From Phoenicibacter sp963592435 (GTDB taxonomy: Bacteria; Actinomycetota; Coriobacteriia; Coriobacteriales; Eggerthellaceae), in NCBI GenBank assembly GCA_963592435.1, contig CAVAWT010000006.1:10633-74632 (forward strand): DNA of 64,000 nt. Reading direction: 5' to 3'. Positions 1 through 8,430 of the stretch are shown here, piece by piece. The notes below the pieces were generated by a model, which worked only from the letters and a program-made list of their open reading frames with translations, did not search any database and was not told the DNA's origin. Numbering within the stretch: the stretch's first letter is position 1; every line of letters starts with the position of its first letter. Position numbers and translations under genes: made by a program.

Positions 1-630
1 TGCAAGAGTTTTGTCTGAATAATAAAAAGCATGGTCTGGGTTGTGCGTTGATTGAAAAATGCAAAGACCACGCTCAGTCAAATCTTTGACTGCCGTCAAA
101 ACTCGAGCAGTGTTTCCATAATCTAGCGCTGATGTTGGCTCATCCATTATTATCGTCTTGGCATTTTGGGCAAGAGCACGCGCAATCAAGACTAGTTGCT
201 GCTCGCCACCTGAAATTTGTGTGTAGGTGCGATCCCGAAGCTCCAGCAGACCAACAGTTTCAAGAGCTTCATCGGCACGCTCGATCTGCGCTTTGCCTGG
301 ACTAGCAAGAGACGAGAGCTGCGAAGCTGTGCTCATCAAAACAACGTCTCTCACTTTGTAGTCAAAAACTGGCAGATGAGCCTGAGGAATGTATGCAACA
401 TTTTGCGCTCGCTCACGAGTTGACATGTCTTTGATGTTTTTACCATTAATCTCAATTGTGCCTGAACCAATTTTCAAAAGACCTAAAATGCACTTAAAAA
501 GAGTCGATTTTCCAACGCCATTTGGCCCCAGAAGAGTAACAAGGCAACCATCCTCAATCTCAAAAGAAATGTCGTCAAGCACTTTATGTGTGCCATAGGA
601 AAAACTTAAATTTTTGATGTTTATGCTCAT
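1..630 (-). CDS. ABC transporter ATP-binding protein, FecE/siderophore-metal type (3' truncated by window edge)
   Basis: Reading down from an ATG at 630 gives 210 codons open to the window edge, so the C-terminus is missing. Walker A GPNGVGKST lies at residues 35-43, the Q-loop glutamine at 83, signature ISGGEQ at 139-144, Walker B TIIMDEP at 159-165 and the switch histidine at 196. This is a complete nucleotide-binding core of the FecE/BtuD class that energises iron-siderophore, haem or cobalamin import. Its ATG overlaps the permease stop codon (ATGA at 627-630), so the two are translationally coupled. The substrate cannot be read from the sequence, and the binding protein is not between here and gpsA. 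Confidence 0.93.
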   Translation of the reverse strand, partial: MSINIKNLSFSYGTHKVLDDISFEIEDGCLVTLLGPNGVGKSTLFKCILGLLKIGSGTIEINGKNIKDMSTRERAQNVAYIPQAHLPVFDYKVRDVVLMSTASQLSSLASPGKAQIERADEALETVGLLELRDRTYTQISGGEQQLVLIARALAQNAKTIIMDEPTSALDYGNTARVLTAVKDLTERGLCIFQSTHNPDHAFYYSDKTLA

Positions 631-1664
631 GCGCTTCTCCTCGTCGTTATGAGGTAGAGAAAAAACGGCGCACCGACGAAAGCTGTCAAAATCCCAATCG
701 GAATCTCTGTTGCAGTCAGCAAGCGGGAAATGTCGTCAACGACGAGAAGAAAACTTGCACCTAAAAGCATCGAGGTCGGGAGCATCACTTTATAGTCACT
801 ACCAACAATCATCCGAGAAAAGTGCGGAATGACGAGCCCCACCCATCCAATCATTCCGGTGACTGACACGCTTGCAGCTGTTATTATTGTTGAAGCAAAA
901 ATTATCAGCATGCGAAGACGGCGCGGATTGACGCCCATCGTGAACGCTTCGTCATCGCCCATCGTCAAAAGGTTGATTTTCCACCTCGCCAAAAACAAGA
1001 TTACAAGGCCAAGCACCATGATGGGCAAAACGCTCAAAAGCTTTTCAAACGTTGCACTCGTCACGCTTCCCATGAGCCAATATGTTATGTCGGCGAGTTC
1101 GTTTGAAGGGTCTGCAACCAATTTTGCATAAGAAACGCACGCGCTGAAAAGAGATGAAATCATGACTCCCGACAAAACAATGACTAAAAGTTGGTTTCCT
1201 CGCGCCTTTGCAGAAATCATAACAACGAGAAAAACTGCAACAAGTGCAAAAACAAAAGCCATAACGCTCACACCTGCGCTTGAAAAGTGTAACAAAATTC
1301 CGACTGCCGCTCCAAAAGCTGCCCCTTGAGATGCACCAAGGATGTCTGGTGAGACGAGTGGGTTTTGAAAAGTTCCTTGGTAGGCAGCGCCAGCGCACGC
1401 AAGACAACATCCGACAGCTGCAGCCATCAAAATTCGAGGAAGGCGCACATTCATCAAAAGTGTTTCCATTTGACTCGTCCACGTTTGTTCAATTGGAAAA
1501 ACGCCAGAGAAAGTTATCTTGATAACATTTATTGGATCAATCGAAAACCTGCCTAACATGCATGACACAATAATCAGAAAAATTAGAAAAATTGCTAACA
1601 ATAAAATTGCAAGCGAGCCTCGTGTCTCGTTCTTTCTATAAGTCTTTTTTGACTCTTCTTGCAA
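627..1664 (-). CDS. FecCD-family ABC transporter permease
   Basis: Multi-spanning permease of the FecCD/BtuC family that forms the membrane channel for the ATPase ending at 630. The family motif QNPLVSPDILGASQG appears about 100 residues in, and the second signature WVGLVIPHFSRMIVG appears near the C-terminal third. Length (345 aa) is normal for the family. The frame can be opened at TTG 1673, but there AAAGGGG abuts the codon; TTG 1664 has that Shine-Dalgarno nine bases upstream and is preferred. No ATG start is available near the N-terminus. It lies 95 bp downstream of gpsA on the same strand and has a possible promoter of its own (TATACT at 1697-1702). Substrate could be ferric siderophore, haem or cobalamin. 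Confidence 0.9.
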   Translation of the reverse strand: MQEESKKTYRKNETRGSLAILLLAIFLIFLIIVSCMLGRFSIDPINVIKITFSGVFPIEQTWTSQMETLLMNVRLPRILMAAAVGCCLACAGAAYQGTFQNPLVSPDILGASQGAAFGAAVGILLHFSSAGVSVMAFVFALVAVFLVVMISAKARGNQLLVIVLSGVMISSLFSACVSYAKLVADPSNELADITYWLMGSVTSATFEKLLSVLPIMVLGLVILFLARWKINLLTMGDDEAFTMGVNPRRLRMLIIFASTIITAASVSVTGMIGWVGLVIPHFSRMIVGSDYKVMLPTSMLLGASFLLVVDDISRLLTATEIPIGILTAFVGAPFFLYLITTRRSA

Positions 1665-1696
1665 TTCCTGCAACCCCTTTAAATTATCCTAGAATT

Positions 1697-1702
1697 AGTA
1701 TA
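1697..1702 (-). promoter_or_regulatory. Candidate -10 box for the FecCD-type transporter operon
   Basis: TATACT on the minus strand, about 33 bp before the TTG start of the permease, in the gap after gpsA. No convincing -35 box is visible at 17 bp. Confidence 0.3.
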
Positions 1703-1758
1703 ATCGATCAGTAAGCTTTGCGCGTGATTTGCTGACAGGAATTTATAAATGCTTTGCT

Positions 1759-2754
1759 CTAAAACTCTTCCTTTAGGGGTCTCGAAGCAAGAGCGTCAAC
1801 TGCACTTTTAACGTCTGCGCCGTTCCAAATTATGTCATTAATAACATTTGTTATCGGGAGTTCGACTTCAAACTTGTCTGAGAGAGTTTGCAGATTTTTT
1901 GCAGCAACTGCGCCTTCGACGACCATGCTAGTGTCTGCCTTGAAATCATCGAGCGTCTTTCCAACAGATAGATAGTCCTGACCAAAACGCCTGTTTCTTG
2001 AATGTCTCGACATGCAAGTGACAACCATGTCGCCGATCCCAGCCAAGCTTTGACATGTTTTTGCAGATCCTCCAGCAGCCTCAACCATCCTGCTCATTTC
2101 TGCAACACCTCGCGTTATCATGAGCGCTGCCGTGTTGTCGCCAAAGCCAAGACCATAGGAAAGCCCCACTGCAATCGCTATAACATTTTTGAAAGTGGCA
2201 CAAAGCTCAACTCCCAAAACATCCGATGAAGTATAGATCCTGAAATGTGGGCATGAGAACAGGTCGCGAATGTGATTTGCGAGTTCGATGTTTTTGCATG
2301 CGCAAGTTGCAGCACTTGGAATCTGCTTTATGACTTCTTCAGCATGAGTTGGCCCACTCAAGACAGCCACGCGCTCTTCGTGCCCCAAAACATCAGTCAA
2401 CACTTCACTTGCCAACATGCCTGTGTCGTGCTCAGCACCTTTGGAGCAAATTACAACTGGCAAATCGCTTGACACAAATTGCTTAAATTTGTCTGCAGTT
2501 GAGCGCAAAAACTGCGAAGGGGTGACCATGACGCAGACTTCTGCTCCATTAAAAACTTCCTCAAAAGATGTGCTTGCAACAATTTTTTCATCGAGTTCAA
2601 CGTCACTTAAATAAACAGGGTTTTTGTGATTTGAGTTAATCGCTTCAACAATCTTGTGTTCAAGCGCCCACAAAGAAACGTCATGACCGTTTTTTGCAAA
2701 AAGTTGCGCCAAAGCACTCCCCCACGATCCTGCTCCTATGACTGCAATTTTCAT
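1759..2754 (-). CDS. gpsA: Glycerol-3-phosphate dehydrogenase [NAD(P)+]
   Basis: Reduces dihydroxyacetone phosphate to sn-glycerol 3-phosphate, the backbone for phospholipids. The N-terminal Rossmann motif GAGSWG is at residues 7-12. The substrate-domain segments GVELCATFKNVIAIAVGL and GFGDNTAALMITRG follow, as expected for GpsA. At 331 aa it is full length. It lies 15 bp downstream of plsY, whose product consumes glycerol 3-phosphate, and the order der-plsY-gpsA on one strand indicates an operon. A cytosolic enzyme; the identification is secure. Confidence 0.97.
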   Translation of the reverse strand: MKIAVIGAGSWGSALAQLFAKNGHDVSLWALEHKIVEAINSNHKNPVYLSDVELDEKIVASTSFEEVFNGAEVCVMVTPSQFLRSTADKFKQFVSSDLPVVICSKGAEHDTGMLASEVLTDVLGHEERVAVLSGPTHAEEVIKQIPSAATCACKNIELANHIRDLFSCPHFRIYTSSDVLGVELCATFKNVIAIAVGLSYGLGFGDNTAALMITRGVAEMSRMVEAAGGSAKTCQSLAGIGDMVVTCMSRHSRNRRFGQDYLSVGKTLDDFKADTSMVVEGAVAAKNLQTLSDKFEVELPITNVINDIIWNGADVKSAVDALASRPLKEEF

Positions 2755-2769
2755 AGATTTACTTCCCTC

Positions 2770-3420
2770 TTATTTTTTTGTTATTTTTCTCTCTGTTCCG
2801 CTCATCAATCTTGAAATGTTTTCGCGGTGTGCCCAAATGACAACAAGTCCTGTTATCGCAAGCAACGCGACAGCCAGCGGACTTTCCCCACGCGTGAAAA
2901 AGCCAGCGAGTGGATAAAGAACTGCAGCTGTTATTGAGCCCGCTGAGACATATTTAGTCAAAACGACGACGAGCAGAAATGATGCAAACAGAATGCACGC
3001 CGCAAGTGGGTTCATGGAAACGAAACTTGCGCCAAAGGCAGTTGATATTCCTTTGCCGCCTTTCCAGCCGAGCCAAGGACAAAAGATGTGACCCATCGTC
3101 GCAAAAAAAGTTGCAAGAGCAACTAAAAAATCAATCGAGTTGGCACAAAATGGCACACTGCCCGAATAAAGAAGTGGTGAGACATGCAAACCCAGCAAAG
3201 CTGCCAAAACTCCTTTGGCGAAATCTCCAACAAAAACGACTGCACCGCCGACTTTTCCCATTGATCGAAGAGAATTTGTGAAGCCGATGTTCCCAGAACC
3301 AGACTCTCTCACATCTTTTCCAAAAAAAACCTTTGAAACAATGACACCACAAGGAATTGATCCAAGAAGAAAAGAGAGAAGAGCTGTGACGAATGAAACG
3401 AGAATTCCAGTTGCACTCAT
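2770..3420 (-). CDS. plsY: Acyl-phosphate:glycerol-3-phosphate acyltransferase PlsY
   Basis: Membrane enzyme that transfers an acyl group from acyl phosphate to glycerol 3-phosphate, the first step of phosphatidic acid synthesis. The family loops are present: GSIPCG near the N-terminus, SGSGNIGFTN (usual form GSGNxGxTN) near residue 40, and GGKGISTAFG in the middle. Several hydrophobic segments fit the usual five-helix topology, and 216 aa is a normal length. Its start overlaps the der stop by four bases (ATGA, 3417-3420), so it is translationally coupled to der, and gpsA follows 15 bp downstream and supplies its substrate. Confidence 0.97.
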   Translation of the reverse strand: MSATGILVSFVTALLSFLLGSIPCGVIVSKVFFGKDVRESGSGNIGFTNSLRSMGKVGGAVVFVGDFAKGVLAALLGLHVSPLLYSGSVPFCANSIDFLVALATFFATMGHIFCPWLGWKGGKGISTAFGASFVSMNPLAACILFASFLLVVVLTKYVSAGSITAAVLYPLAGFFTRGESPLAVALLAITGLVVIWAHRENISRLMSGTERKITKK

Positions 3421-4754
3421 TGTTTGTTGCCTCTCAAAAAAATCCTGACAGGCGTTCCTTTCAGCTCAAACGAATCTCTCAGTTTGTTTTCCAAGAACCG
3501 TTTGTAATTTGAAGTCACGATGTCGGGGCGATTGCAAAAAATCTGAAAAGTCGGTGGCTTCTCGCCAACTTGCGTCATATATTTCATTCTCAAAATTGCT
3601 TTTCCAGAACTGATTGTGTGACCTGTTTCTCGAATGTCAGCCAGCCACTCATTCAACTTTGCAGTTGAGATTCTCTTTGAAAAATTTTCATAAGCGCCAT
3701 TGATTGCATCCCAAATTTTATCAACCTTCTTTCCACTCAAAGCACTTATCGATTGAACTGGTGCATAACTTGCAAACTGCATGAATTCTTGCAAGTCTTC
3801 TCTCACTTCTTTCTTTCGTTCCGCGCCTTCCACCGCATCCCACTTATTAAGTGCGATGCACATTGCGCAATTCTTTTCGCTTGCATAATTTGCGACGCGC
3901 TGGTCTTCATTTGTTATCCCCAAAGTCCCATCGACGACGAGAATTGCGACATCAGCCTCATCAATTGCCCTCATTGCTCGAACATAGGAATAATATTCAA
4001 TGTCGTCATCAATTTTGGCTTTGCGACGAAGTCCTGCAGTGTCGATAATGCGATAGAGCTGACCATCCCTCTCAAGAAATGTGTCGATTGAATCGCGCGT
4101 CGTGCCAGCAACATCACTGACAATGGAGCGATTTTGCTCAGTCAACTTGTTAGTCAAAGTTGACTTCCCTGCATTAGGGCGACCGATGATCGCAATGCTG
4201 ATGCAATCATCAACAACCTCTGCATCTTCGTTTGACTCCATTTTTTGAACACGTTCAAAATTATAAAGTATTAAGTCTAGCAGATCACCAGTCCCATGAC
4301 CATGAACAGCAGAAATTGCAATTGGTTCACCACAGCCCAGCGACATAAAATTCCACATGGCACTGTCGTCGCCTGGCGTGTCAAGTTTATTAACAGCCAA
4401 AATGACTGGCTTTTTTGTCTTCCTAATCAACTTGGCGACATCTTCATCGTCGCGCTGAATGCCAACTTGCCCATCCACAACAAAAACGATAACATCAGCC
4501 TCGCTCGCTCCAAGAAGAGCCGAGTTGCGAATTTCGCCTTTAAAAACGTCGTCATCAGAAATTTCAAGGCCACCAGTGTCGATTAAATCAAACGTTTTGC
4601 CTCGCCACTCGCAAGGATGAAAAGTCCTGTCGCGTGTGACTCCACGACGCTCATGCACGATCGCTTCATCGCGTTCGCACAAGCGGTTAACAAGAGCTGA
4701 TTTGCCCACATTCGGACGACCCAAAATTGCAACTTTAAAATTTGACATAGACAT
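3417..4754 (-). CDS. der: Ribosome-assembly GTPase Der (EngA)
   Basis: Tandem-GTPase needed for 50S subunit maturation. Two G domains are visible: P-loop GRPNVGKS at residues 12-19 with DTGG and NKLD (122-125), and a second P-loop GRPNAGKS at 191-198 with DTAGLRRK and NKWD. The C-terminal KH-like domain follows, ending near RIFLRGNKQ. 445 aa matches the family. An ATG two codons downstream (MSNFK) is an alternative start; neither has a strong Shine-Dalgarno sequence. It heads the der-plsY-gpsA cluster. Confidence 0.97.
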   Translation of the reverse strand: MSMSNFKVAILGRPNVGKSALVNRLCERDEAIVHERRGVTRDRTFHPCEWRGKTFDLIDTGGLEISDDDVFKGEIRNSALLGASEADVIVFVVDGQVGIQRDDEDVAKLIRKTKKPVILAVNKLDTPGDDSAMWNFMSLGCGEPIAISAVHGHGTGDLLDLILYNFERVQKMESNEDAEVVDDCISIAIIGRPNAGKSTLTNKLTEQNRSIVSDVAGTTRDSIDTFLERDGQLYRIIDTAGLRRKAKIDDDIEYYSYVRAMRAIDEADVAILVVDGTLGITNEDQRVANYASEKNCAMCIALNKWDAVEGAERKKEVREDLQEFMQFASYAPVQSISALSGKKVDKIWDAINGAYENFSKRISTAKLNEWLADIRETGHTISSGKAILRMKYMTQVGEKPPTFQIFCNRPDIVTSNYKRFLENKLRDSFELKGTPVRIFLRGNKQ

Positions 4755-5090
4755 ATTTTAACTTGCAATCAAAATTTTAGTCTTGCATTTTTTTATATTA
4801 AAAATGAACGAACAATGATTTTAAAATAAAAGTTTAGAGTTTCCCTAGTTCAAGTGCCATTTTTTTAGGGGTCTGACCCCATAAAAAATAGAGACACAAT
4901 TGAACTGAAACACAAAACACCACGCGAACACAAAAAATCAACCCAATCGTAATTTGAGGTTTTAGGTTTTAGGTTGGTGTCTGACACCATCCATTTTTAA
5001 TGACTATGATGGGGTTTTACTAATCCCTATTACCTATTCCCTAAAACCTGTTGCGCGATAGCGCAACTGGGGTCTGACCCCTTCTGCTGT
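4755..5090. repeat. Intergenic region with REP-like palindromes (GGGGTCTGACCCC / GGTGTCTGACACC)
   Basis: No gene is seen here. Three near-identical 13-bp palindromes occur: GGGGTCTGACCCC at 4868-4880, GGTGTCTGACACC at 4976-4988 and GGGGTCTGACCCC at 5069-5081. A perfect 7-bp stem with a GATA loop (GTTGCGC/GCGCAAC) sits at 5050-5067. The same palindrome recurs at the far right of the window (63846-63858). Short GTCTGAC palindromes scattered between genes resemble REP elements mobilised by REP-associated transposases; no such transposase is visible here. Confidence 0.6.
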
Positions 5091-5165
5091 TTAACCCGTT
5101 TATTTACTTCAAGTTTTAACCAATGCCAACAAAGAAAACAGTCATGGCAGTCATGGGGTTGATTG
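5091..5165 (+). pseudogene. Relic r1: fused 3' end of an MBOAT gene, first codons of a DHHW gene and DHHW 3' flank
   Basis: 5091-5120 encodes FNPFIYFKF-stop, matching the last residues of the intact MBOAT gene (FNPFIYFRF-stop, ending 11357). Two bases later ATGCCAACAAAG (5123-5134) matches the DHHW start at 12483 (MPTK). Then AACAGTCATGGCAGTCATGG (5137-5156) resembles the 3' flank of the intact DHHW gene (about 13756-13775). The piece is therefore an internally deleted MBOAT-DHHW pair and records the original two-base junction between the two genes. The relic stays open in frame into the ATPase gene to its right, so a start at 5123 would be spurious. Confidence 0.6.
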
Positions 5166-5198
5166 AAGGGGTCATTTCTGGGAAGAAATTTCTGCGAC

Positions 5199-5248
5199 GT
5201 TGCATATTTTTTTGTATAATAATATGCATAGTTGCATATTTTTGGAGG
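5199..5248 (+). promoter_or_regulatory. Promoter and candidate operator of the first DUF4143 ATPase gene
   Basis: A consensus -10 box TATAAT lies at 5215-5220. It is surrounded by TTGCATAT (5200-5207), the inverted form ATATGCAT (5222-5229) and TTGCATAT again (5232-5239). GGAGG at 5244-5248 sits six bases before the GTG start at 5255. Repeats flanking a -10 box suggest binding of a regulator, perhaps the gene's own product. Confidence 0.5.
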
Positions 5249-5254
5249 TTTAGT

Positions 5255-6589
5255 GTGCTCAAACGAAAGATATATGACGAGTTGCTGAAGTGGAAGAACA
5301 GCTGGAACAGCAAGGCTTGCTTGATTAATGGGGCAAGGCAAGTTGGAAAAACTTTTTCTGTGAGGGAGTTTGGAGAAGCTAACTACGAAACTGTCTACGA
5401 ACTAAATTTCCTAGAAGATGCACGGTTGAAAAGCATTTTCTCAGGCTCGCTTGATTCCGAGACAATTTTGGCTGGCATAAGGCTAAATTTTCTGGAGCAA
5501 AAATTTACTGAAGGAAAAACGTTACTCTTTCTCGACGAAATTCAAGAGTGCCCAGAAGCAATCACCGCGCTCAAGTTTTTGAGCAAGGATGAACGATTTG
5601 ACGTGGTTGCAACGGGTTCGGCACTTGGAATTGCTTACGAATCAGTTACCTCATTTCCAGTTGGGAGCGTTTTTGGAATTACCATGCACGCCCTTTCTTT
5701 TGAAGAATTCCTGTGGGCGAAGGGTGTGGAAGCCGAAATGATTAACATGCTGGGAAATCGTTATGACACGAGAGAGGCGCTTCCAGAAGCAATTCACAAC
5801 AAAATGATGGAACTTTTGCGAGAATATTTGGTTGTCGGTGGCATGCCCGAGGTTGTTCAGTGCTACGTTAAAAGCAACGACATGAGCGCTGTGCATTCTC
5901 TTCAAAAAAACATATATTCCGACTATGTCAATGACATCGCTCGTTTTTCTCGTCCAGAAATCAAAATAAAGGCAGAAAGGTGTTATCGTTCAATTCCGCA
6001 ACAGCTGGATAAAGAGAATCACAAGTTTCAATATTCTAAAGTTGAAAAGCGTGGCACTGCAAGGAAATTTGAGTCAAGCGTGGACTGGTTGGTTAATGCG
6101 CATTTGGCGCAGTGTGTTTTCAACGTATCTAGGATTGAATTTCCACTGAAAAACTTTCGCCGAGATGACAATTTCAGGCTCTACATGAATGACGTTGGTC
6201 TTTATGTTTCAACCTTCGACCTTTCAGTAAAGCAGGCACTCCTAAACGATTCATCAATTGAAGCGGTTCCAGAAAACAACATTGTGCTCAGAATTGCTAA
6301 GGGGGGCATTTATGAGGCACTTGCGGCAGACATTCTGCTTAAAAATGGTAATGAAGTTGTGTATTTTTACCGCAATGAACAGGGAAATGTCGAGATAGAC
6401 TTTCTGATTGAGAGCGAGAACGGTCCACTTCCATTGGAGATTAAAGCTGGAAAAAAGACAAAAACTAAGTCGCTTAACAGAGTGCTGGAATCGAAAAACG
6501 TGCTAATCGGCTATAAATTCGGCTCACAAAACATTGGTGTGGATGGCAAAAAAGTCACAATGCCAGTTTACATGCTCATGTTTGTGTAA
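5255..6589 (+). CDS. AAA+ ATPase with C-terminal DUF4143 (AAA_14 family), copy 1
   Basis: Protein of 444 aa with Walker A GARQVGKT at residues 26-33, Walker B LLFLDE at about 90-95, a sensor-like VATGSALG, the DUF4143 opening GGMPEVV, and a C-terminal motif NVEID...LEIK (D382, E395, K397) that fits a PD-(D/E)xK nuclease fold. The family is widespread in bacteria and archaea and has no settled function; roles in defence or as toxin-like modules have been suggested from context. The start is GTG 5255 because GGAGG (5244-5248) is correctly spaced; the open frame reaching back to ATG 5123 runs through a relic. The stop at 6589 lies directly against a fragment of a DHHW gene, so the gene looks like an insert. 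Confidence 0.85.
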   Translation: MLKRKIYDELLKWKNSWNSKACLINGARQVGKTFSVREFGEANYETVYELNFLEDARLKSIFSGSLDSETILAGIRLNFLEQKFTEGKTLLFLDEIQECPEAITALKFLSKDERFDVVATGSALGIAYESVTSFPVGSVFGITMHALSFEEFLWAKGVEAEMINMLGNRYDTREALPEAIHNKMMELLREYLVVGGMPEVVQCYVKSNDMSAVHSLQKNIYSDYVNDIARFSRPEIKIKAERCYRSIPQQLDKENHKFQYSKVEKRGTARKFESSVDWLVNAHLAQCVFNVSRIEFPLKNFRRDDNFRLYMNDVGLYVSTFDLSVKQALLNDSSIEAVPENNIVLRIAKGGIYEALAADILLKNGNEVVYFYRNEQGNVEIDFLIESENGPLPLEIKAGKKTKTKSLNRVLESKNVLIGYKFGSQNIGVDGKKVTMPVYMLMFV

Positions 6590-6645
6590 TTTACACTCTT
6601 TCTGTTGCGTTCATCTGTCAAGGGGCGAAAGTGACAGTTCAGGAG
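6590..6645 (+). pseudogene. Relic r2: fragment of a DHHW gene 5' region
   Basis: CTTTCTGTTGCGTTCATCTG followed by TCAAGGGGCGAAAGTG closely matches codons 17-29 of the intact DHHW gene (12533-12570). No start codon or downstream part is present. It joins the ATPase stop codon without spacer, marking the right edge of that module. Confidence 0.6.
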
Positions 6646-6666
6646 GAGGTTAACCTTGCAGTTAAG

Positions 6667-6726
6667 CATATGGTAAAATAGAACTTCAACATATAGTTAA
6701 TTAAAAATGCAATTTTTAGTTAAATG
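6667..6726 (+). repeat. Three direct repeats at 23-bp spacing upstream of ATPase copy 2
   Basis: CATATGGTAAAATA at 6667, CATATAGTTAATTA at 6690 and TTTTTAGTTAAATG at 6713 start exactly 23 bases apart. The first two agree at 11 of 14 positions and the last two at 9 of 14. The array ends against the start of the ATPase gene, as would an autoregulatory operator or iteron set. The AT-rich composition makes chance similarity possible for this array on its own; the matching period at two other DUF4143 genes strengthens it. Confidence 0.5.
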
Positions 6727-6740
6727 GAGTGTTTACACTG

Positions 6741-8006
6741 GTGTACATTCAACGACATATTGAGACTGAAATCAAGGAGGCACTTGACACTTTTGGTGCA
6801 GTTGTTGTTGATGGACCAAAATGGTGTGGGAAAACCACAACGGCAAAGCAATTTGCAAATTCTTCATTGATGCTTTCCGACCCAACGAACGACTTTGAAA
6901 ATAAGGCAAGAGCGCAGCTCGACCCAAAACTCGCCATTACAGGTGACGCACCGCGCCTGCTTGACGAATGGCAGGAAGTGCCAAAGTTGTGGGACGCTGT
7001 TCGTTTTGTTGCAGACGAGGCAGGCGAAAAAGGCATGTTCATTTTGACGGGCTCTGCCACGCATTTGGACGCAAATTCTCCAATGCACACTGGCACAGGT
7101 CGGTTTGGGCACGTAAAAATGGACACGCTGACCTCTCAAGAGCTGGGCATTTCAAAGGAATCGTTGAGCCTTTCCGCACTTTTTGAAGAGGGAAGCGTAA
7201 AATCCTTCAACCCTGTATATTTAGGAGGCCTGAGTGCTGGAAACATTGCGGAAATGGTGGTGCGCGGAGGCTGGCCAGGTACTGCTGACCTGCCAACTTT
7301 GAGAGCCAAGAAGACTGCTGAGGAATATGTGCAAGCAATTTGTGAAATTGACATTTCAAAAATCGACAACGTTAAAAGGGACCCAAACAAAGTGCGCTCG
7401 CTCATGTTTTCACTTGCAAGAAACGAGTCGACATATGCGTCATTAAACGCCATTACGCGCGATGTTTGCACTGCAGTGACGCGTCAAACTGTTGCAGAAT
7501 ATGTTGCGCTTCTGCAAAGAATGCACATTTGCGATGGGATTCCTGCTTGGTACCCCGCACTCAGATCGCCTGCGAAAATTCGCGAAGCCAAAAAGTTGCA
7601 TCTGGCCGACCCTTCGCTTGCGGCAGCCGCGCTGGGGGCAGATGTTAACGCTTTGCTGAACGATTTTAAAACATTAGGATACCTTTTTGAATCGCTTGTT
7701 TTGCATGATCTGAAGATCTATGCAAGCATGTGTGGCGCAAAAGTTTATCAATATCACGACGCTTCTGATTTGGAAGTTGACGCGATTGTTGAGAAAACTA
7801 ATGGAGACTGGCTTCCAATTGAGATTAAACTTGGTGCCGTGCAAGCGGATAATGCTTCGGCTAATCTTGACAAATTTGTTCGGAAAATAACTGGTGCAGG
7901 CAACAAGTCGCCAGTCTGCAAGTTGGTCATTTATGGTTTTGGTACACCAACAACTGGTCCAGAAGTTGGCTGCATATATGCTGCTTTTGATGCACTGTGC
8001 GCCTAA
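6741..8006 (+). CDS. AAA+ ATPase with C-terminal DUF4143, copy 2 (WCGKT subfamily)
   Basis: Protein of about 421 aa. Walker A GPKWCGKTT at residues 25-33, Walker B RLLDEWQEVP, sensor ILTGSA, DUF4143 segment GGWPGTADL, and C-terminal LEVD...IEIK (D347, E361, K363), a PD-(D/E)xK-like motif. The WCGKT P-loop and DEWQ Walker B place it with copy 5 (33631) and apart from copies 1, 3 and 4. GTG 6741 is chosen because GGAG at 6726-6729 is 11 bases upstream; GTG 6729 overlaps that Shine-Dalgarno sequence but remains possible. Upstream are three 23-bp spaced repeats, and downstream is a DHHW relic. Function unknown; a defence or toxin-like role is inference only. Confidence 0.85.
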   Translation: MYIQRHIETEIKEALDTFGAVVVDGPKWCGKTTTAKQFANSSLMLSDPTNDFENKARAQLDPKLAITGDAPRLLDEWQEVPKLWDAVRFVADEAGEKGMFILTGSATHLDANSPMHTGTGRFGHVKMDTLTSQELGISKESLSLSALFEEGSVKSFNPVYLGGLSAGNIAEMVVRGGWPGTADLPTLRAKKTAEEYVQAICEIDISKIDNVKRDPNKVRSLMFSLARNESTYASLNAITRDVCTAVTRQTVAEYVALLQRMHICDGIPAWYPALRSPAKIREAKKLHLADPSLAAAALGADVNALLNDFKTLGYLFESLVLHDLKIYASMCGAKVYQYHDASDLEVDAIVEKTNGDWLPIEIKLGAVQADNASANLDKFVRKITGAGNKSPVCKLVIYGFGTPTTGPEVGCIYAAFDALCA

Positions 8007-8121
8007 AGGTGGGCACCTCCCTTGCATCCTCCTTCACACCACTCGCACGCTAGGCATTTCGCTTCGGATGACAAGCGTGCTTTGTGAAAAGAGCAGGTAG
8101 GGGTGTGGAGTATAATTAACC
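8007..8121. other. Non-coding spacer between ATPase copy 2 and the DHHW relic
   Basis: No gene. GCACGCT and AGCGTGC (about 8046-8081) could pair across a loop of 22 bases, a weak terminator-like structure for the ATPase gene. A -10-like TATAAT lies at 8111-8116, just before the relic ATG at 8122, so the decayed DHHW gene has kept its promoter. Confidence 0.35.
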
Positions 8122-8350
8122 ATGTCCACAAAGCTTCGCAACATAATTTTCATCATCATTTGCATTTGCGCGCTTTCAATTGCGTTCATCTACCAAGGAG
8201 CGAAAGTGGCGCATGTGTTGCCTGCAATGTCACAATAGTGCGACCAATTCAATTTGCCAGACAGTGACTGGCATTTCTCATAATCCAAGTAGAATGCCTG
8301 AATACTCTGCAAATTTGAACAAAAACAGTTACGGCAGCCATGGAGCATCA
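8122..8350 (+). pseudogene. Relic r3: internally deleted DHHW gene (5' 38 codons plus 3' flank)
   Basis: ATG 8122 opens a 38-codon frame (MSTKLRNIIF...HVLPAMSQ, stop 8236-8238) nearly identical to the first 34 residues of the intact DHHW proteins. It then ends early. Further on, TACTCTGCAAATTTGAACAA with AAACAGTTACGGCAGCCA (about 8304-8340) resembles the sequence just after the intact DHHW stop (13737-13775). The middle of the gene is gone. A 38-residue product with one membrane helix could still be made, but the pattern is that of gene decay. Confidence 0.65.
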
Positions 8351-8374
8351 ACATAATATCCTATTACTTTAATA

Positions 8375-8430
8375 ATATGGTAATCACTAGTTTAGAGATA
8401 TGGTAAACTCTAGTTATGAATTATGGTAAT
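8375..8430 (+). repeat. Three direct repeats at 23-bp spacing over the start of ATPase copy 3
   Basis: ATATGGTAA begins at 8375 and 8398, and TTATGGTAAT at 8421, each exactly 23 bases from the next. The first two continue similarly (TCACTAGTTT and ACTCTAGTT). AGTTTA (8389-8394) and TAAACT (8404-8409) also form an inverted repeat. The third copy lies inside the first codons of the gene that starts at 8416. Such a layout would let a bound protein block both promoter and start codon. Confidence 0.6.

Noticed and set aside
5123..5254. N-terminal 44-codon extension of ATPase copy 1 from ATG 5123
   Set aside because: It runs through a decayed MBOAT/DHHW junction and a promoter with TATAAT; GTG 5255 has a correct Shine-Dalgarno sequence.
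6667..8430. CRISPR array
   Set aside because: The 23-bp spaced repeats are only about 9-14 bp long, with three units and no cas gene; they fit operators or iterons better.
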